From: Levilactobacillus huananensis
Lineage (GTDB): Bacteria > Bacillota > Bacilli > Lactobacillales > Lactobacillaceae
NCBI RefSeq assembly: GCF_003946145.1
Contig: NZ_RHOC01000001.1
Coordinates: 1 to 64,000 of the forward strand
Length of the DNA: 64,000 bases
Reading direction: 5' to 3'
In this document: positions 25,609 through 33,883 of the stretch, piece after piece
Layout of the letters: each line of letters starts with the position of its first letter
How positions within the stretch are numbered: position 1 is the stretch's first letter
Notes under the pieces: generated by a model
What the model was told of the DNA's origin: nothing
The model's database searches: none
What the model saw: the letters and a program-made list of their open reading frames with translations, nothing else
Position numbers and translations under genes: made by a program

Positions 25609-26313
25609 ATGGAACAGGGACATCAGCATCAGCAACATTCAATCGAACGGGAACTGGAATGTGTGTCACAAGTGCCGATATTTCAGGGATTAGCGGATGA
25701 TCAGATGACCTCTGTGGCCCAGGTTACTCGGCCGATCCATGCGGATAAGGGGGGTGCGATCTTCAGTACCGGTGAAGTTTCCCGGACGCTGTATATCGTG
25801 AACACTGGACAGGTTCGACTTTACCACTTGTCGGAGGATGGGCGAGAACAGATCTTACGGATTCTAAATCCTGGAGACTTTGTCGGGGAGATTGCGCTGT
25901 TCACGGATGAGATTCATACATCCTATGCACAGGCGACTCAGACGACTGAACTCTGCACTATTTCACGGGCAGCCTTGACCGATCTGATTACGGAACTGCC
26001 AACGTTATCGATGGCGTTATTGGGAGCCTTAGCCGATCGGTTGAAGACGGCCGAACGTCAGGCAACTCTGTTAGCGATTCCCGATGCTTTGCCACGCTTG
26101 GCAGGTTACCTGTTGGCGATCAGTGGGCATCGTGCGCAGTTACTAGAGTTACCGATGAGCAAACAAGATCTTGCCGCTTACTTAGGCATGACACCGGAGT
26201 CCATGAGTCGTAAGCTGCGTCAGTTGTCTAAACGGGGGGCCATTGAGACTGTCGGTCGCCGTCAGGTGCGCATTACCGATGTCGATCAACTGGCCGAGTT
26301 CGCCCCAGAATGA
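25609..26313 (+). CDS. Crp/Fnr family transcription regulator
   Basis: A 234-residue regulator. A cNMP-binding-type beta-barrel spans about residues 25-135 (SRTLYIVNTGQVRLY, LNPGDFVGEIALF) and a winged helix-turn-helix follows (SKQDLAAYLGMTPESMSRKLRQLSKRG). The N-terminus is rich in His (GHQHQQHS) and is followed by Cys near residue 18; another Cys lies in TELCTIS. These could bind metal, heme or sense redox, as in Flp/Fnr-type proteins, but there is no four-Cys cluster. ATG 25609 is chosen for AAAGGAAG upstream; 25588 would be the longer alternative. The target genes are unknown. Confidence 0.88.
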   Translation: MEQGHQHQQHSIERELECVSQVPIFQGLADDQMTSVAQVTRPIHADKGGAIFSTGEVSRTLYIVNTGQVRLYHLSEDGREQILRILNPGDFVGEIALFTDEIHTSYAQATQTTELCTISRAALTDLITELPTLSMALLGALADRLKTAERQATLLAIPDALPRLAGYLLAISGHRAQLLELPMSKQDLAAYLGMTPESMSRKLRQLSKRGAIETVGRRQVRITDVDQLAEFAPE

Positions 26314-26459
26314 TGGCAGTGTTTACTATCCGCTTAAGAATCTTTAATAATATGGTATTCACGAATTAAATTTGCTAAAATGATGGGTGTTGTGTTTCAT
26401 TAAATATTAATGAACGTTCAAATCAAACTGACTATTAATGAGAAAAAGGGGATACGCAC

Positions 26460-28343
26460 ATGTGTGGATTCGTTGGCTATGTGAATCAAAAGGATGTTCC
26501 GTCTACCACGATTAACGATATGGCAGACCGGATTAAGCACCGGGGGCCGGACGACGAGGCATACTTTAAGGATGACCAAGCCGTTATGGGCTTCCGCCGG
26601 CTGTCAATCATTGACTTGGCCCACGGAAAGCAACCCATGTACAACCGGGACCAAACGAAAGTTTTGACTTTTAATGGAGAAATTTATAACTACCAAGAAA
26701 TTCGGGCCGATTTACAAAAACTCGGTTACGAATTTCAAACGGACGTGGACTCTGAAGTCCTGATTCACGGTTATGACGCTTGGGGTCCTAAGTTACTGGA
26801 CCGTCTGCGAGGCATGTATGCCTTTGTCATCTATGACAAGACCAAGAATGAAGTCTTTGGTGCTCGGGATCACTTCGGTATCAAACCGTTGTACTACTAC
26901 GATGACAGCGAGACCTTCCTCTGGGCATCAGAGATCAAGGCTTTCTTGGAACACCCTAACTTCAAAAAGGAATTCAATGAAGCTCTGTTACCAATTCACT
27001 TGAGTTTTGAATTCATTCCTTCTAAGGAAACGATGTTCAAGAACGTCTACAAGGTTTTACCAGGGCAATATTTCATTCACCATGCAAATGGCGAAACGGA
27101 AACACACCGGTACTACAAGTTCAATTACGACCACATTGATAACAGCCAAACGGTTGAAGAAGATGCTAAGAAGATTCGTGGTATCGTCGACGAATCTGTT
27201 AAGACACATATGATTGCCGACGTTGAAGTTGGGAGTTTCTTATCCAGTGGAATCGACTCTTCTTACGTGTTGAACGAGGCGTCTAAGCTCCAACCTATCC
27301 AATCCTTCTCCCTCGGATTTAAGAATTCCAAGTACAGTGAATTGAGCTGGTCTACGGAATTTGCCAAGGAGATCAAACAAAAGAATACCCCACTTTACAT
27401 GACCGGTGATGATTACTTTGATATCTTGCCAACCATCATGTACTACATGGATGAACCATTATCTAACCCATCTGCGATGCAACTTTACTACCTGTCTAAG
27501 GGAACGCGTAAGTCCGTGAAGGTTGCTTTGTCTGGTGAAGGGGCCGACGAATTCTTTGGGGGCTATAACACTTACCTCGAAGCAATTCCGTTCGAACGTT
27601 ACCAGAAGTGGGTACCAAAGGGTATTCGCAAGATGATGGGTGGCATTGCTGAAAAGATGCCACGGTTCCATGGTCGCCGTTTCTTGGTTCGGGGGGCCCA
27701 ACCTCTGAGCGAACGGTATTATCGGGTGAACTACGTCTTCGACTATCATGATCGTAACAAGATCTTGAAGAACCCAAGTCTCAATCAGGACGCGGGGGCT
27801 TACACCAAGCACCTGTTTGACGACGTTAAGGGCTTAGACGAAATGACGCAAATGCAGTATTTCGACATCAACACCTGGTTACCTTATGACATTTTACACA
27901 AGGCCGACCGGATGAGTATGGCGAACTCGTTGGAAGTTCGGACACCATTGGTTGATAAAGAAGTGGCCAAATTTGCGGCAACCATGCCGGTTAAGACGCG
28001 AATTCACGCGGACGAAACCAAAGTTTCTCTGCGGACCGCTGCCGAAGCCGAATTGCCAGAACGGGTTGCTAAGAAGGAAAAGATGGGCTTCCCCTCCCCA
28101 ATCGCAACCTGGATCAAGACAGAACCTTACAAGTCACGGATTATTGAAGCTTTTAATTCCGACGTGGCCCACAAGTTCTTTAACACCGATGCGTTGATGG
28201 AGATTCTTCATGAACACATCAACGGTAAGTCCAGCATGCAAAAGATCTTTACGATCTACACCTTCATCCTCTGGTACGAAGTTTACTTCCCAGAAGACAC
28301 GACGGCTAAGACCGTGGACCTTGTTCATCGGACGCAAATCTAA
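26460..28343 (+). CDS. asnB: Glutamine-dependent asparagine synthase family amidotransferase
   Basis: A 627-residue class II glutamine amidotransferase fused to an Asn-synthase domain. Cys2 (MCGFVGYVNQ) is the glutaminase nucleophile; RHRGPDD-like KHRGPDDEAYF, and the ATP pyrophosphatase loop SSGIDSSYV (the SGGxDS-type motif), follow. The length matches Bacillus AsnB and lactococcal AsnH rather than E. coli AsnB. AAGGGG precedes ATG. The next genes make and ligate D-Asp, so it may amidate the D-Asp cross-bridge, as AsnH does, rather than make free asparagine. This role is an inference from context. Confidence 0.92.
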   Translation: MCGFVGYVNQKDVPSTTINDMADRIKHRGPDDEAYFKDDQAVMGFRRLSIIDLAHGKQPMYNRDQTKVLTFNGEIYNYQEIRADLQKLGYEFQTDVDSEVLIHGYDAWGPKLLDRLRGMYAFVIYDKTKNEVFGARDHFGIKPLYYYDDSETFLWASEIKAFLEHPNFKKEFNEALLPIHLSFEFIPSKETMFKNVYKVLPGQYFIHHANGETETHRYYKFNYDHIDNSQTVEEDAKKIRGIVDESVKTHMIADVEVGSFLSSGIDSSYVLNEASKLQPIQSFSLGFKNSKYSELSWSTEFAKEIKQKNTPLYMTGDDYFDILPTIMYYMDEPLSNPSAMQLYYLSKGTRKSVKVALSGEGADEFFGGYNTYLEAIPFERYQKWVPKGIRKMMGGIAEKMPRFHGRRFLVRGAQPLSERYYRVNYVFDYHDRNKILKNPSLNQDAGAYTKHLFDDVKGLDEMTQMQYFDINTWLPYDILHKADRMSMANSLEVRTPLVDKEVAKFAATMPVKTRIHADETKVSLRTAAEAELPERVAKKEKMGFPSPIATWIKTEPYKSRIIEAFNSDVAHKFFNTDALMEILHEHINGKSSMQKIFTIYTFILWYEVYFPEDTTAKTVDLVHRTQI

Positions 28344-28378
28344 CTGAATCCGGCCCCAGAAATGGTCGGCCGATAACG

Positions 28379-28418
28379 ATCAAGGTTGCTATTGGACTCG
28401 TCCGCTAACAACCTTGAT
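28379..28418 (+). repeat. Hairpin between asnB and the D-Asp ligase gene
   Basis: ATCAAGGTTG and CAACCTTGAT are perfect inverted copies with a 20-base loop. No T-tract follows, so it may tune read-through or RNA stability rather than terminate. Confidence 0.45.
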
Positions 28419-28503
28419 TGCGTTTACCCAGAAAAGCGAGCGAGGAAATTCGCTCAGTACTTAACCTAATTATTTAAATGTTGTGAAGGGACTTTAAGCC
28501 GTT

Positions 28504-29760
28504 ATGGAAACCAAGGAAGTCAAGTTTACCCCTGTTCTCTTGGGGAGTGATTTTAACGTCTACGGCATGGCACGCTCATTCTATGATCTGTACCATCAAC
28601 CCGTTCAGGCCTTTGCCAGCATTCAGTTGGCACCGACGCGTTACACCAAGATTGTGAATTTGGAATTGATCCCGGGATTTGATGAGGATCCCGTTTGGAT
28701 TGAAACTATGCGTAAATTAAAGGAACGTTATGCCGATCATCCAGAACCTGTTATCTTAATCGGATGTGGGGATGGTTACGCTGAACTGATCAGTAAGCAT
28801 AAGGCAGAGTTGGAAGACGTCTTCATCTGCCCGTACATTGATTACGATAAATTACGTCATCTGAATAATAAGGAAAACTTTTACAAGGTTTGTGACCAGT
28901 ATGGCTTGCCATATCCGGCAACACGGATCATCACCAAGGACGAGGCCACGAGTGGTCAGCCCGTAGAGCAGCCCTTTGATTATCCAGTTGCATTGAAGCC
29001 AGCCAACAGTGTGGAATGGTTAGATGTTCACTTCGAAGGTCGTAAGAAGGCTTTTCGGATTCAGTCAGCAGCCGAATTCAAGGACATCGTCCAGAAGGTT
29101 TATGCCAACGGCTATACATCAGATCTGATTCTTCAGGACTTTGTGCCAGGGGATGACAGTAACATGCGCGTGCTCAATGCCTACGTTGATCGGAATCACA
29201 AGGTAAAGATGATGTGTTTGGGTCATCCTTTATTGGAAGATCCAGCACCATCGGCCATTGGAAACTATGTGGCCATCATTCCGGAATACAACGAAACGAT
29301 TTACCAAAACATTCAAAAGTTCTTGGAAGCCATCGCATTTACCGGCTACGCCAACTTCGATATGAAGTATGATGTTCGAGATCACAGTTTCAAGTTGTTT
29401 GAAATTAACCTACGTCAAGGCCGGAGTAGCTTCTTCGTGACCTTGAATGGCTATAACTTGGCTGACTGGGTGGTTAAGGACTACGTGAAGGACAGTCTAA
29501 AGGATGCTTCTACGGTGTATGGTAACAAGGATGAGAACCAGCATGCGCTGTGGTTAGGTGTGCCAGTCAAGGTCTTCAAGCAGTACACGCGAGAAAATGC
29601 TGACAAGGATCGGGCACTGAAATTGATTGCCGCTGGTCAGTATGGCACCACCTATCACTATGATCAGGATATGAATCTGAAACGCTGGGCTTTGATTCAG
29701 TGGATGCAACACAATTACACGGTTAACTTTAAGAAATACTTCGCAGAAAATAAGGGGTAA
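28504..29760 (+). CDS. D-aspartate ligase (ATP-grasp)
   Basis: A 418-residue ATP-grasp enzyme similar in length and pattern to Enterococcus faecium Aslfm. That enzyme adds D-Asp to the Lys side chain of the peptidoglycan precursor. ATP-grasp segments are YPVALKPANS (ATP lysine), LILQDFVPGDD and the metal-binding FEINLRQGRSS. ATG follows GAAGGGAC at somewhat long spacing. The aspartate racemase gene starts 5 bases after the stop and would supply D-Asp. Together with asnB this suggests an L-Lys-D-Asp/D-Asn type cross-bridge. Function by homology and context, without a test. Confidence 0.87.
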   Translation: METKEVKFTPVLLGSDFNVYGMARSFYDLYHQPVQAFASIQLAPTRYTKIVNLELIPGFDEDPVWIETMRKLKERYADHPEPVILIGCGDGYAELISKHKAELEDVFICPYIDYDKLRHLNNKENFYKVCDQYGLPYPATRIITKDEATSGQPVEQPFDYPVALKPANSVEWLDVHFEGRKKAFRIQSAAEFKDIVQKVYANGYTSDLILQDFVPGDDSNMRVLNAYVDRNHKVKMMCLGHPLLEDPAPSAIGNYVAIIPEYNETIYQNIQKFLEAIAFTGYANFDMKYDVRDHSFKLFEINLRQGRSSFFVTLNGYNLADWVVKDYVKDSLKDASTVYGNKDENQHALWLGVPVKVFKQYTRENADKDRALKLIAAGQYGTTYHYDQDMNLKRWALIQWMQHNYTVNFKKYFAENKG

Positions 29761-29765
29761 TCACC

Positions 29766-30479
29766 ATGCAAAAATTCTTTACGATTATTGGCGGCATGGG
29801 CACCATGGCCACCGAAAGCTATATCCATCAGTTGAACTTACGGACGCCAGCGCACGCCGATCAGGAGTACTTGAATTATATTCTGGTGAATCACGCGACG
29901 GTTCCGGATCGGACAAACTATATCTTGGATCACAGTCAGCCTAATCCGTTACCCAGTCTGCTTGAAGATATTCGGCAACAGAGTCAGTTGAAACCAGCAT
30001 TCTTTACATTACCTTGCAATACAGCGCACTATTTCTACGATGACCTGCAAGCGGCGACCGATGTGCCATTGTTGCACATGCCACGTGAGACGGTCAAAGA
30101 GATTCAGCGTCGCTATCCCAATGCTAAGCGTATTGGGATCACCGGAACGCAGGGAACCATTACGGATAAAGTTTATGAAGATGAGGTCGCGGCGGCCGGC
30201 CTCGAACCCGTCTTGCCAACGCAGGCGATCGAGGATGAGACCATGACGTTGATCTACAATCACATCAAGGAAAACAACGAAGTAGATGCTAAGCTGTACC
30301 ATCACATTCTCAATGAGATGGTGACGGAACGTCACGCTGACGTGGTCATTCTGGGGTGCACGGAGCTTTCCTTAGCTCAGGAGCGCGAACCAGAACTCAC
30401 CATTCCCGTGGCGGACAGTCAATCAATCTTGGTTGATCGGACGTTGGAGATGGCGTTGAAATTACGACAAGCTGATTAA
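29766..30479 (+). CDS. racD: Aspartate racemase
   Basis: A 237-residue cofactor-independent amino acid racemase. The two catalytic cysteines are seen as LPCNTAH (Cys84) and LGCTELS (Cys198). The opening FTIIGGMGTMATESY is typical of the Asp/Glu racemase family. It sits 5 bases downstream of the D-Asp ligase gene and ends the operon at a strong terminator. It would make D-Asp for the cross-bridge. Confidence 0.95.
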   Translation: MQKFFTIIGGMGTMATESYIHQLNLRTPAHADQEYLNYILVNHATVPDRTNYILDHSQPNPLPSLLEDIRQQSQLKPAFFTLPCNTAHYFYDDLQAATDVPLLHMPRETVKEIQRRYPNAKRIGITGTQGTITDKVYEDEVAAAGLEPVLPTQAIEDETMTLIYNHIKENNEVDAKLYHHILNEMVTERHADVVILGCTELSLAQEREPELTIPVADSQSILVDRTLEMALKLRQAD

Positions 30480-30536
30480 GAGTGGGTTTAGTTGTCTGAT
30501 AACGCACGATTTCAGTTGATTGGGATTGGAACCAAA

Positions 30537-30577
30537 AGAGAGGCACCTGGGATAATTACCCAGGTGCCTCTTTTTTG
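30537..30577 (+). terminator. Terminator of the asnB-ligase-racD operon
   Basis: AGAGGCACCTGGG and CCCAGGTGCCTCT form a 13-bp stem, followed by T6. Confidence 0.92.
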
Positions 30578-30581
30578 GACC

Positions 30582-30616
30582 AGAAAAGGTGTCGAGACAC
30601 TTAGCCTCGACACCTT
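30582..30616 (-). terminator. Terminator of the DUF1516 gene
   Basis: AAGGTGTCGAG and CTCGACACCTT form a perfect 11-bp stem with a minus-strand T4 tail. It lies back to back with the racD terminator. Confidence 0.85.
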
Positions 30617-30625
30617 GTGAGTTTC

Positions 30626-30967
30626 TTATTTGAAAGCGAGGGTGAGTCCCAGGCCAACCGTAATCAGGGCAACGATGCCCAAGATCCAGTAAATCAAATG
30701 GGGCGTATCGCGTTCCATCTTCCGACCGAAACTAATTTCGATGAGGGCAATGGTTGCGATGCCTAGAATGAATTTCAGACTGATCAGAATTGGGGCGTGC
30801 ACAAATGTCCGAATGGAGAGGACAACGCCACTGATGATCATGACCAAGTAGGCAATTCGGGCAATCAGTAGAAACTGCGTGACCCGTTTTTCAGAATGGC
30901 GTGTGAGCCCGAGAATAACGAGAATCGTCAGGACGATCCACGTCCAAAAATGTAAGGCCAACCACAT
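30626..30967 (-). CDS. DUF1516 (YisL-like) membrane protein
   Basis: A 113-residue protein with four membrane segments, resembling Bacillus YisL (DUF1516): an opening HFWTWIVLTILVILG, a central FLLIARIAYLVMIISG and a final TVGLGLTLAFK segment. AAGGAGG precedes ATG. Function unknown in all members. Confidence 0.83.
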   Translation of the reverse strand: MWLALHFWTWIVLTILVILGLTRHSEKRVTQFLLIARIAYLVMIISGVVLSIRTFVHAPILISLKFILGIATIALIEISFGRKMERDTPHLIYWILGIVALITVGLGLTLAFK

Positions 30968-31031
30968 AACTAGTGCCTCCTTAAAAGTTTCAACTAGTAC
31001 CAGCCTACCATATTCGACCAGTTCAGTGGAA

Positions 31032-31562
31032 CTAATTTTGTCGATGATAGACCATTTCGGCTAACGGCCCATACTGGTGAACTGCTTGGAGCTCGAAGGC
31101 CTGTGGCTTGGCAAGTTCACCAAATAGGCGTTTGCCATGGCCTAGCAGAGTAGGGGCCACTTGCAAGTAAAGGTCGTTCACTAGATTGGCGGCGAGGAGC
31201 GGCATCAAGACTTGTCGACCACCGATGATCCAGACATTGCCTCTAGCTTGCAAGCGTTGTGCTAAGTCCACGACTGGTTCTTGTGTGAAATGAATGGGGC
31301 CGTGATCGGGACGAGACTGGTGTGTCAGGACGTAGGCAGGCATCTGCGCATTAAAAGGGTTCAGTGTGAGGCCTTCGGTTACGTCGGCCGCAATGGTGTC
31401 ATAGGTGACACGTCCTAGAATGGCACTGGCCATGTGACGCAAGACGTCTTGGCCGATGTCGGCGGGAAGCCCAGACAGACCCGTGAGCCAATCCAAGCGA
31501 TCATCTTCGGTTGCTAGGAAGCCATCAAGTGAGATAGCACCGTAAAATTGAATTTTTCCCAT
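31032..31562 (-). CDS. Dihydrofolate-reductase-like (RibD C-terminal domain) protein
   Basis: A 176-residue cytoplasmic protein of the RibD C-terminal/DHFR-fold family (YwjB-like). It shows FYGAISLDGFLA, ASAILGRVTYDT and VWIIGGRQVLMPLL, which are the NADPH-binding fold segments. These stand-alone proteins are probably NAD(P)H reductases of unknown substrate and not the housekeeping DHFR. AAGGAG precedes ATG. Confidence 0.87.
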   Translation of the reverse strand: MGKIQFYGAISLDGFLATEDDRLDWLTGLSGLPADIGQDVLRHMASAILGRVTYDTIAADVTEGLTLNPFNAQMPAYVLTHQSRPDHGPIHFTQEPVVDLAQRLQARGNVWIIGGRQVLMPLLAANLVNDLYLQVAPTLLGHGKRLFGELAKPQAFELQAVHQYGPLAEMVYHRQN

Positions 31563-31581
31563 TAAAAATCTCCTTAGGTGA

Positions 31582-31619
31582 CATAAATGGGGCTGGAAAA
31601 GAGTCCAACCCCATTTATG
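31582..31619 (-). terminator. Probable terminator of the amidase gene
   Basis: CATAAATGGGG...CCCCATTTATG is a nearly perfect 15-bp stem with G-T pairs that form on the minus strand. There is no long T-tract, so efficiency is uncertain. It lies just beyond the original stop codon of the amidase gene. Confidence 0.5.
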
Positions 31620-31633
31620 ATGTCATGTTAAAT

Positions 31634-32870
31634 TTATTGTAGGCTCGTGGACTTCACCCAATAGGATTTACTGCCAATGGTTCCGCGATACCAAGTGGAG
31701 TTGTCAGAAGACTTCAGACCTTTTTTATTGAGTTTGATGGTTTGACCGGCCTGGAAATCTTGTGTGTGGGCCGTGATCGTACTCAGGTAGTCTGAGTACG
31801 ATCACGTGGTTGTAAAGAGCTGAGTTAGAGGCCGTGTTCAGGGTCTTAGTTCCGCTGGCATCTTTATAGGTGACGTTGGGGAAGTTTAAGACATTGCTGC
31901 AGACCCAGTACTTGTAGCTAGAATTCTTAGCGAAGCGAATCCGATACCAGGTACCGCTCCAACCACCTTTTTTAACCCCACGGCTGTCAACATAAACCTT
32001 AGCGCCCCGGTAGTCAGCACTCAGGTTACCCCAACCGATCTTGCGGGCCTTAGCGGTGCCCTTAACGTGGTTATAGACGGTCCAGTTGGTATAGTTGTTC
32101 GCAAGAGTAGCCGTTTCGTTGTTGGTGCCAGCATAGTACTTGACCGTTTTGGGCTTGGCCGACGTGTGTTGATTGGAATCGTCGGTGGTGTTACCCGTGT
32201 TGTTATTATTACCTGTGATCTTGGCATACTGGGTGTTCACCAGACTCATGAAATCGGTCATCGTGTAGGTCGTGCCAAAGTAGGCCTTGGCATTAGCCTT
32301 CCAATAGCCATCTGGGTCGGTATGGTCTGTTCCACCTAAATTATTTGAAACATCGTGGTGAGAAAGAACCGTTGTATTACGTTTGGGTTTTAAGCCATAC
32401 TTGTTGAGAATGTAGGCCGTGTAGTAGGCAGATTTGTTTAATTCGTTGGCAAATCCGGACTTGGAGTGCACCTCGACTTGTTCGAATTGAACGTAGCGTT
32501 GGTTGCCATAGTAACCAGAACCCCAACAGAGATACTTGGTGTTGGCCACGTTGATGATATTGCCGGCATCGATGAAGGTGTGGACAAAGGCGTTTTGGTA
32601 GTTATTTTTCATGTAGGCAATTTCATTGTAGATTGTGGAGTTTGGGTTGGCTGTTTCGTGAACCACGACGCCTTCGGGTTTTCCATAACGGTAACTATTC
32701 TTAGGAAAGCCACTCCAGATTTGCGTCTTAATCTTAGGTGTAGCATAGCCCTGGTTATTAATATAAGTATTAATTGAATTGGCGCTAGCCGGAGTGGTTG
32801 CCCATAACAAGCCCACCAGTCCTGCAGCAAAGGCGATTCCCCGAACCGCTCTAAGGTGCCATTTTTTCAT
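31634..32870 (-). pseudogene. N-acetylmuramoyl-L-alanine amidase with a 3' frameshift
   Basis: The intact frame from ATG 32870 to a stop at 31725 gives 381 residues. A signal peptide (to about residue 30, ending PASA) precedes an Amidase_2 domain (residues about 60-200) with zinc-type residues in GVVVHETANP, VHTFID and LSHHDVSNNLGGTDHTDPDGYW. An Asn/Thr linker and SH3-like wall-binding repeats follow. The last repeat loses frame at a perfect 15-bp palindrome (31772-31806). The other frame then continues in good register (QAGQTIKLNKKGLKSSDNS, then TWYRGTIGSKSYWVK) to TAA 31634. The catalytic domain is whole, so the enzyme may still work with a weakened wall anchor. Confidence 0.8.
31772..31806. 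repeat. Perfect 15-bp palindrome at the amidase frameshift
   Basis: CGTGATCGTACTCAG (31772-31786) and CTGAGTACGATCACG (31792-31806) flank GTAGT. One arm encodes the expected protein in the second frame; the other arm replaces expected sequence and causes the frameshift. Confidence 0.9.
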
Positions 32871-33130
32871 AATTAAACGTCTCCTCCTCGTTTGTTTTGA
32901 GTCACTTGATTCGGCTGAAACACAACGACTTGATTATAACTTATTTTGAGAGAAAAGCGTACGGTTGGGAAAGTTAGATAAAGTAGGGGGGACGTTCGGG
33001 AAAACGCTATCTTGATGTGAATAGTGATAGTAATTGGGCACAACTATCGGTTTTTGGGGGAACGGCTCGAGATAAGTCACAGAGTGTTCGGAATTATCCG
33101 ATTATTTCAAACTCCTTACAATTCATTTGC
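32871..33130. other. Non-coding stretch before the DUF2187 gene
   Basis: About 260 bases hold the amidase promoter (minus) and lead to the DUF2187 promoter. No frame, repeat or RNA structure was recognised. Confidence 0.4.
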
Positions 33131-33159
33131 TTGCGATGACCCGTGAATTTGACTATAAT
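33131..33159 (+). promoter_or_regulatory. Putative promoter of the DUF2187 gene
   Basis: TTGCGA (33131-33136) and TATAAT (33154-33159) are separated by 17 bases, 31 bases before the start codon. Confidence 0.65.
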
Positions 33160-33190
33160 GTTACTTTGCATACGAAAGGAGCGACGAACA

Positions 33191-33418
33191 ATGGCTGAAG
33201 TTGAACTTAAAGTTGGCGATTACGTTGCGGCGAAAAAATTTGGTCCCCTGGAACACAGCTTTACTGGTGAAGTGACCAAAGTGTATGATAATTCAGTTTT
33301 AGTTGAGATCAAGGAATACGATCCAGCTGATAAGACGGCGGTTGGAGACATGAATAACCGCGCTGTCGTCCGTAAGTCGGCGGCAAAAATTACCGAGAAA
33401 AAAGTGGATAAAGACTAA
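33191..33418 (+). CDS. DUF2187 family protein, 75 aa
   Basis: A 75-residue basic-acidic soluble protein. The opening KVGDYVAAKKFGPLEHSFTGEV...VYDNSVLVEI is the small beta-barrel of the DUF2187 family. ATG 33191 has AAAGGAG 7 bases upstream. Function unknown. It is followed directly by the tRNA-Gly promoter. Confidence 0.82.
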   Translation: MAEVELKVGDYVAAKKFGPLEHSFTGEVTKVYDNSVLVEIKEYDPADKTAVGDMNNRAVVRKSAAKITEKKVDKD

Positions 33419-33456
33419 TTTTCTGTGGTGATTTTGAATTAATTTGCAAAAAAACA

Positions 33457-33485
33457 ATGACAACTCACAAGAGGTATGCTATAAT
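33457..33485 (+). promoter_or_regulatory. Promoter of tRNA-Gly
   Basis: ATGACA (33457-33462) and TATAAT (33480-33485) are 17 bases apart and end 12 bases before the tRNA. Confidence 0.75.
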
Positions 33486-33497
33486 TTCTTGTGTTGT

Positions 33498-33568
33498 GCG
33501 GGTGTAGTTTAGTGGTAAAATTCAAGCTTCCCAAGCTTGCGTCGCGGGTCCGATTCCCGTCACCCGCT
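33498..33568 (+). tRNA. tRNA-Gly (CCC)
   Basis: The acceptor GCGGGTG pairs with CACCCGC. The anticodon stem CAAGC/GCTTG encloses TTCCCAA, giving CCC. It reads the GGG codon. It lies directly upstream of the argS T-box leader, so both could share a transcript. Confidence 0.93.
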
Positions 33569-33599
33569 TTCGAATAGGCGGCCGATTGGTCGTCTTTCT

Positions 33600-33812
33600 T
33601 ATTATTCGAAGGCTAAACTGATACGATTAGTAGGTTGTGCGTCTAAGTTAAGCGAGTCCGGAATGGTGTGAGCCGGATCACAGACTCTACCGAACGGACG
33701 TTGTCAGATCGAACATTTAAATGAATTTAAAGTGGACTTTCAAGTCAATCAGAGTGGTACCGCGGGTTTACCTCGTCTCTTACAATTTATTTTGTAAGGG
33801 GCGTTTTTTTGT
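33600..33812 (+). promoter_or_regulatory. T-box leader of argS
   Basis: The leader carries the T-box sequence AGAGTGGTACCGCGG (33751-33765), which pairs with the acceptor end of uncharged tRNA. A terminator follows: a 12-bp stem with arms starting CGTCTCTTACAA at 33774 and ending at 33803, then T7. The long Stem I region precedes. Uncharged tRNA-Arg would favour the antiterminator and allow argS expression. The specifier codon was not located with certainty; the 5' boundary is approximate. Confidence 0.9.
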
Positions 33813-33883
33813 CCCGGCGACTAGATGGTGTAGACTGAAAGTAGTTATCTGCGATGGACAATTGTTTAGGGAGGAAAATAAGG

